A stretch of 64,000 bases of DNA, from positions 868,001 to 932,000 of the forward strand of contig CANMSD010000001.1 of NCBI GenBank assembly GCA_947500645.1, written 5' to 3'. This stretch comes from an uncultured Erythrobacter sp. (GTDB lineage Bacteria > Pseudomonadota > Alphaproteobacteria > Sphingomonadales > Sphingomonadaceae). Below, piece by piece: positions 62,128 through 64,000 of this stretch. The translations under genes were made by a program, and so were the position numbers. Position 1 is the first letter of the stretch. Each line of letters opens with the position of its first letter. Below the pieces are notes generated by a model. That model searched no databases. It saw only the letters and a list, made by a program, of their open reading frames with translations, and was not told the DNA's origin.

Positions 62128-62706
62128 ATGTTTATTGAAACCGAAACGACGCCTAACCCGGCTAGCCTCAAATTCCTCCCCGGCCGCTCGGTAATGAGCG
62201 CAGGCACGCGCGAATTCGCCAGTCCCGAAGCAGCGGAGGCCAGCCCACTCGCCCAAGCGATCTTCGACACTGGCGAAGTGGTGAATGTCTTTTTCGGTAG
62301 CGATTTCGTCAGCGTAACCGCCGCACCTGGTGCAGACTGGGGTTCGCTCAAGTCGCAGGTGGTTGCAATCCTGCTCGATCACTTTGTTTCCGAAGCCCCT
62401 CTGTTCACCCCCGGAACGGCTGGCGAGATTTCTGTCCCGATGGACGATGAGATGGCGGTTGAAGAAGCAGCGGAAGATTCGGAAATCATTGCGCAGATCA
62501 ACGAGCTACTCGAAACCCGTGTACGCCCGGCGGTTGCCGGCGATGGCGGTGATATCGCCTATCGCGGGTTCAAGGATGGTGTGGTTTACCTGACACTGCA
62601 GGGGGCGTGTTCGGGATGTCCATCCAGCACCGCGACGCTCAAGCACGGAATTGAAGGTCTGCTGAAACATTATGTGCCCGAGGTCGTTGAAGTTCGCGCA
62701 GCGTAA
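62128..62706 (+). CDS. nfuA: NifU-family Fe-S scaffold/carrier protein
   Basis: This 192-residue NFU protein of the alphaproteobacterial/mitochondrial type has an N-terminal Nfu_N domain (MFIETETTPNPASLKFLPGRSVM...) and a C-terminal NifU domain with GDGGDIAYRGFKDGVVYLTLQGACSGCPSSTATLKHGIE in parts; CSGC supplies two Cys for a [4Fe-4S] cluster shared in a dimer. It delivers clusters to target enzymes. It is followed 22 bp downstream by a nitroreductase-family gene and then tsaB on the same strand. Confidence 0.95.
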   Translation: MFIETETTPNPASLKFLPGRSVMSAGTREFASPEAAEASPLAQAIFDTGEVVNVFFGSDFVSVTAAPGADWGSLKSQVVAILLDHFVSEAPLFTPGTAGEISVPMDDEMAVEEAAEDSEIIAQINELLETRVRPAVAGDGGDIAYRGFKDGVVYLTLQGACSGCPSSTATLKHGIEGLLKHYVPEVVEVRAA

Positions 62707-62728
62707 ATTTCAACCTTCAGGGACTTAC

Positions 62729-63337
62729 ATGACACAGCAGTTTCACGATCACGTTCTTTCAGACGACGCACTCGCCCAGCTTTTCAACGAAGCGCGCAGC
62801 TATAACGGCTGGCTCGACAAGGCCGTGTCGGACGAACAACTCCACACGATCTGGGACCTGATGAAGATGGCCCCGACATCGGCTAACATGCAGCCGGTTC
62901 GGATCGTCTGGGTCAAAGGCGACGATGCCAGGGCGAAGTTGGTCGAATGTGTGTCTGAAGGCAACCAGGACAAGGTGAAGGCCGCGCCCGTAACCGCGAT
63001 CATCGGCTACGATATCGACTTTCATGAAGAGCTTCCGTGGCTGTTCCCTCACACCGATGCGAAGAGCTGGTTTGAAGGTGACGAGGAAGGCCGTAAGGAA
63101 GGCGCGTTTCGCAATTCCTCGCTGCAGGGCGCATACTTGATGCTGGCTGCACGGGCGGTTGGGCTGGATTGCGGACCGATGTCGGGCTTCGATGCCGACA
63201 AGGTCAATGAGACCTTCTTTGCTGATGCACCGCGCCACCGCGTTAACTTCATTTGCTCGGTCGGCTACGGCGATCCAGAGAGTATCTTCGATCGCAGCCC
63301 GCGACCGGAATTCGGCAAGTTCAATCAGATTGTCTGA
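62729..63337 (+). CDS. RutE/HadB-type nitroreductase family protein
   Basis: This 202-residue flavin reductase belongs to the malonic semialdehyde reductase RutE/HadB branch of the nitroreductase family. RSYNGWLDKAVSDEQLHTIWDLMKMAPTSANMQPVRIVWV in parts (FMN phosphate site), AFRNSSLQGAYLMLAARAVGLDCGPMSGFD and VNFICSVGYGD are typical. In pyrimidine degradation RutE reduces malonic semialdehyde with NADPH, but no rut genes are here, so the substrate is uncertain. ATG 62729 follows AGGGA. It sits between nfuA and tsaB. Confidence 0.88.
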   Translation: MTQQFHDHVLSDDALAQLFNEARSYNGWLDKAVSDEQLHTIWDLMKMAPTSANMQPVRIVWVKGDDARAKLVECVSEGNQDKVKAAPVTAIIGYDIDFHEELPWLFPHTDAKSWFEGDEEGRKEGAFRNSSLQGAYLMLAARAVGLDCGPMSGFDADKVNETFFADAPRHRVNFICSVGYGDPESIFDRSPRPEFGKFNQIV

Positions 63338-63373
63338 CTTGCGAGTCCGCGCCGGCTGAGGCAGGACTTTCCC

Positions 63374-64000
63374 ATGCGCATTCTCGCCATCGAAACGGCC
63401 ACGCAAGCTTGCTCAGTCGCGCTGATCGACACGGGTCAGACACCGTCGCAGCAGTTGATCGGGCACGATCATCAGGAGCTTGGACGCGGTCACGCCGAAG
63501 CGCTCGTGCCCATGATCGCCGCATTGCCTGACAAAGGCCGGGCGGATCGCATCCACGTATCTTTGGGGCCAGGCAGCTTCACCGGCGTACGGATCGGGAT
63601 CGCTACGGCGCGCGCTCTTGGCGTTGCCTGGCGCGCGCAGGTGCTGGGTTATCGCACTTTGTCGCTGATCGCACGTATGGATTCGCAGGTGCCCGGCACG
63701 GAGCACTGGCCGTTCGAAACGGGCGGACCACAGCCATTCTTGGTGTGTATGAACGGCGGCCACGGCGAATGGTTTGTGCAAGGCTTCAACGACGCGAGAC
63801 AACCGATCGGCAAAGAACGGTCCATGTCACCAGATCTCGCCATCGCAGAATTCCAGCAAGACGTGGTAATCGGCTCAGCTGCTGAGCAATTTGTCGAGCT
63901 GCGCGGACGCGGAAAAAGCCTACATGTTTTGCCCAACGCTGTGGCAGCGTGCTATTTCGATGAGTCCGAGCTCTACAGCAACCTTACACCGATTTATGGC
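63374..64000 (+). CDS. tsaB: tRNA threonylcarbamoyladenosine factor TsaB, 3'-truncated by window
   Basis: TsaB is the partner of TsaD in forming t6A37 in ANN-decoding tRNAs. The visible 209 residues begin MRILAIETATQACSVAL, the first ASKHA nucleotide-binding strand. GRGHAEALVPMIAAL and IHVSLGPGSFTGVRIGIATARALGVAW contain the second signature. The fold continues to LYSNLTPIYG, which in the family is near the C-terminus, so little is missing. Start ATG 63374. Nearby nfuA and the nitroreductase gene share the strand. Confidence 0.95.
   Translation, partial: MRILAIETATQACSVALIDTGQTPSQQLIGHDHQELGRGHAEALVPMIAALPDKGRADRIHVSLGPGSFTGVRIGIATARALGVAWRAQVLGYRTLSLIARMDSQVPGTEHWPFETGGPQPFLVCMNGGHGEWFVQGFNDARQPIGKERSMSPDLAIAEFQQDVVIGSAAEQFVELRGRGKSLHVLPNAVAACYFDESELYSNLTPIYG

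Overview
The window reads as chromosomal DNA of a GC-rich alphaproteobacterium, most likely order Sphingomonadales and close to the Erythrobacteraceae. This placement is an inference from gene content: a PrsK/PrsR pair with a TIGR03013-type sugar transferase, class II DAHP synthase, large-type isocitrate lyase beside a short-chain fatty acyl-CoA regulator, a TIGR02281-type retropepsin, EgtB/EgtD, and a bacterial TspO. About 60 protein genes, mostly housekeeping, and one tRNA-Gln(UUG) are supported. I saw no rRNA operon, CRISPR array, insertion sequence or prophage.

Layout: 0-2.6 kb, end of panB, a TerC/DUF475 membrane protein and an SBF-like transporter. 2.7-9.1 kb, a minus-strand operon of sugar transferase, prsK, prsR and a TPR lipoprotein. 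9.2-12.7 kb, an ScfR/RamB-like regulator divergent from aceA, with inverted repeats between them. 12.8-18.9 kb, an M20 hydrolase, SLC13 permease, alcohol dehydrogenase, GNAT and LysR genes. 19-23.4 kb, a secreted protein with two DUF1036 domains, apaG, a lipoprotein and a DsbA-fold isomerase. 23.8-33.8 kb, SulP transporter, Excalibur protein, metZ, TetR with two clear operators, a PMT-type glycosyltransferase facing a GT2-GtrA fusion, leuB, recO, ubiK-like gene and tspO. 34-43.8 kb, a Cys-rich lipoprotein, tlyA, an unusual small transcription unit, ilvE, trhO, GST, and a LysR/pirin/azoR/doxX module. 43.9-51.8 kb, an ammonium transporter fused to a chemoreceptor signalling domain, nadE, topoisomerase IB, a YghU-type GST and a GPH symporter. 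51.9-64 kb, tRNA-Gln, a retropepsin, an FAD oxidoreductase, egtD, egtB, a diguanylate cyclase, DAHP synthase, an M16 protease, nfuA, a rutE-like gene and tsaB, which is cut by the window end.

The most unusual content falls in two classes. The first is the Amt-MCP fusion at 43903-46197, in which an ammonium channel with its pore residues intact carries a chemotaxis signalling hairpin. The second is in the intergenic DNA: two near-perfect palindromes of about 31 bp per arm (23680-23759 and 33110-33187) whose 16-nt loops are exact reverse complements and whose arms differ only in paired fashion; a family of mosaic mini-hairpin arrays in at least six intergenic gaps; and a short transcription unit (36941-37123) whose ribosome binding site matches 15 nt of the 16S rRNA tail.
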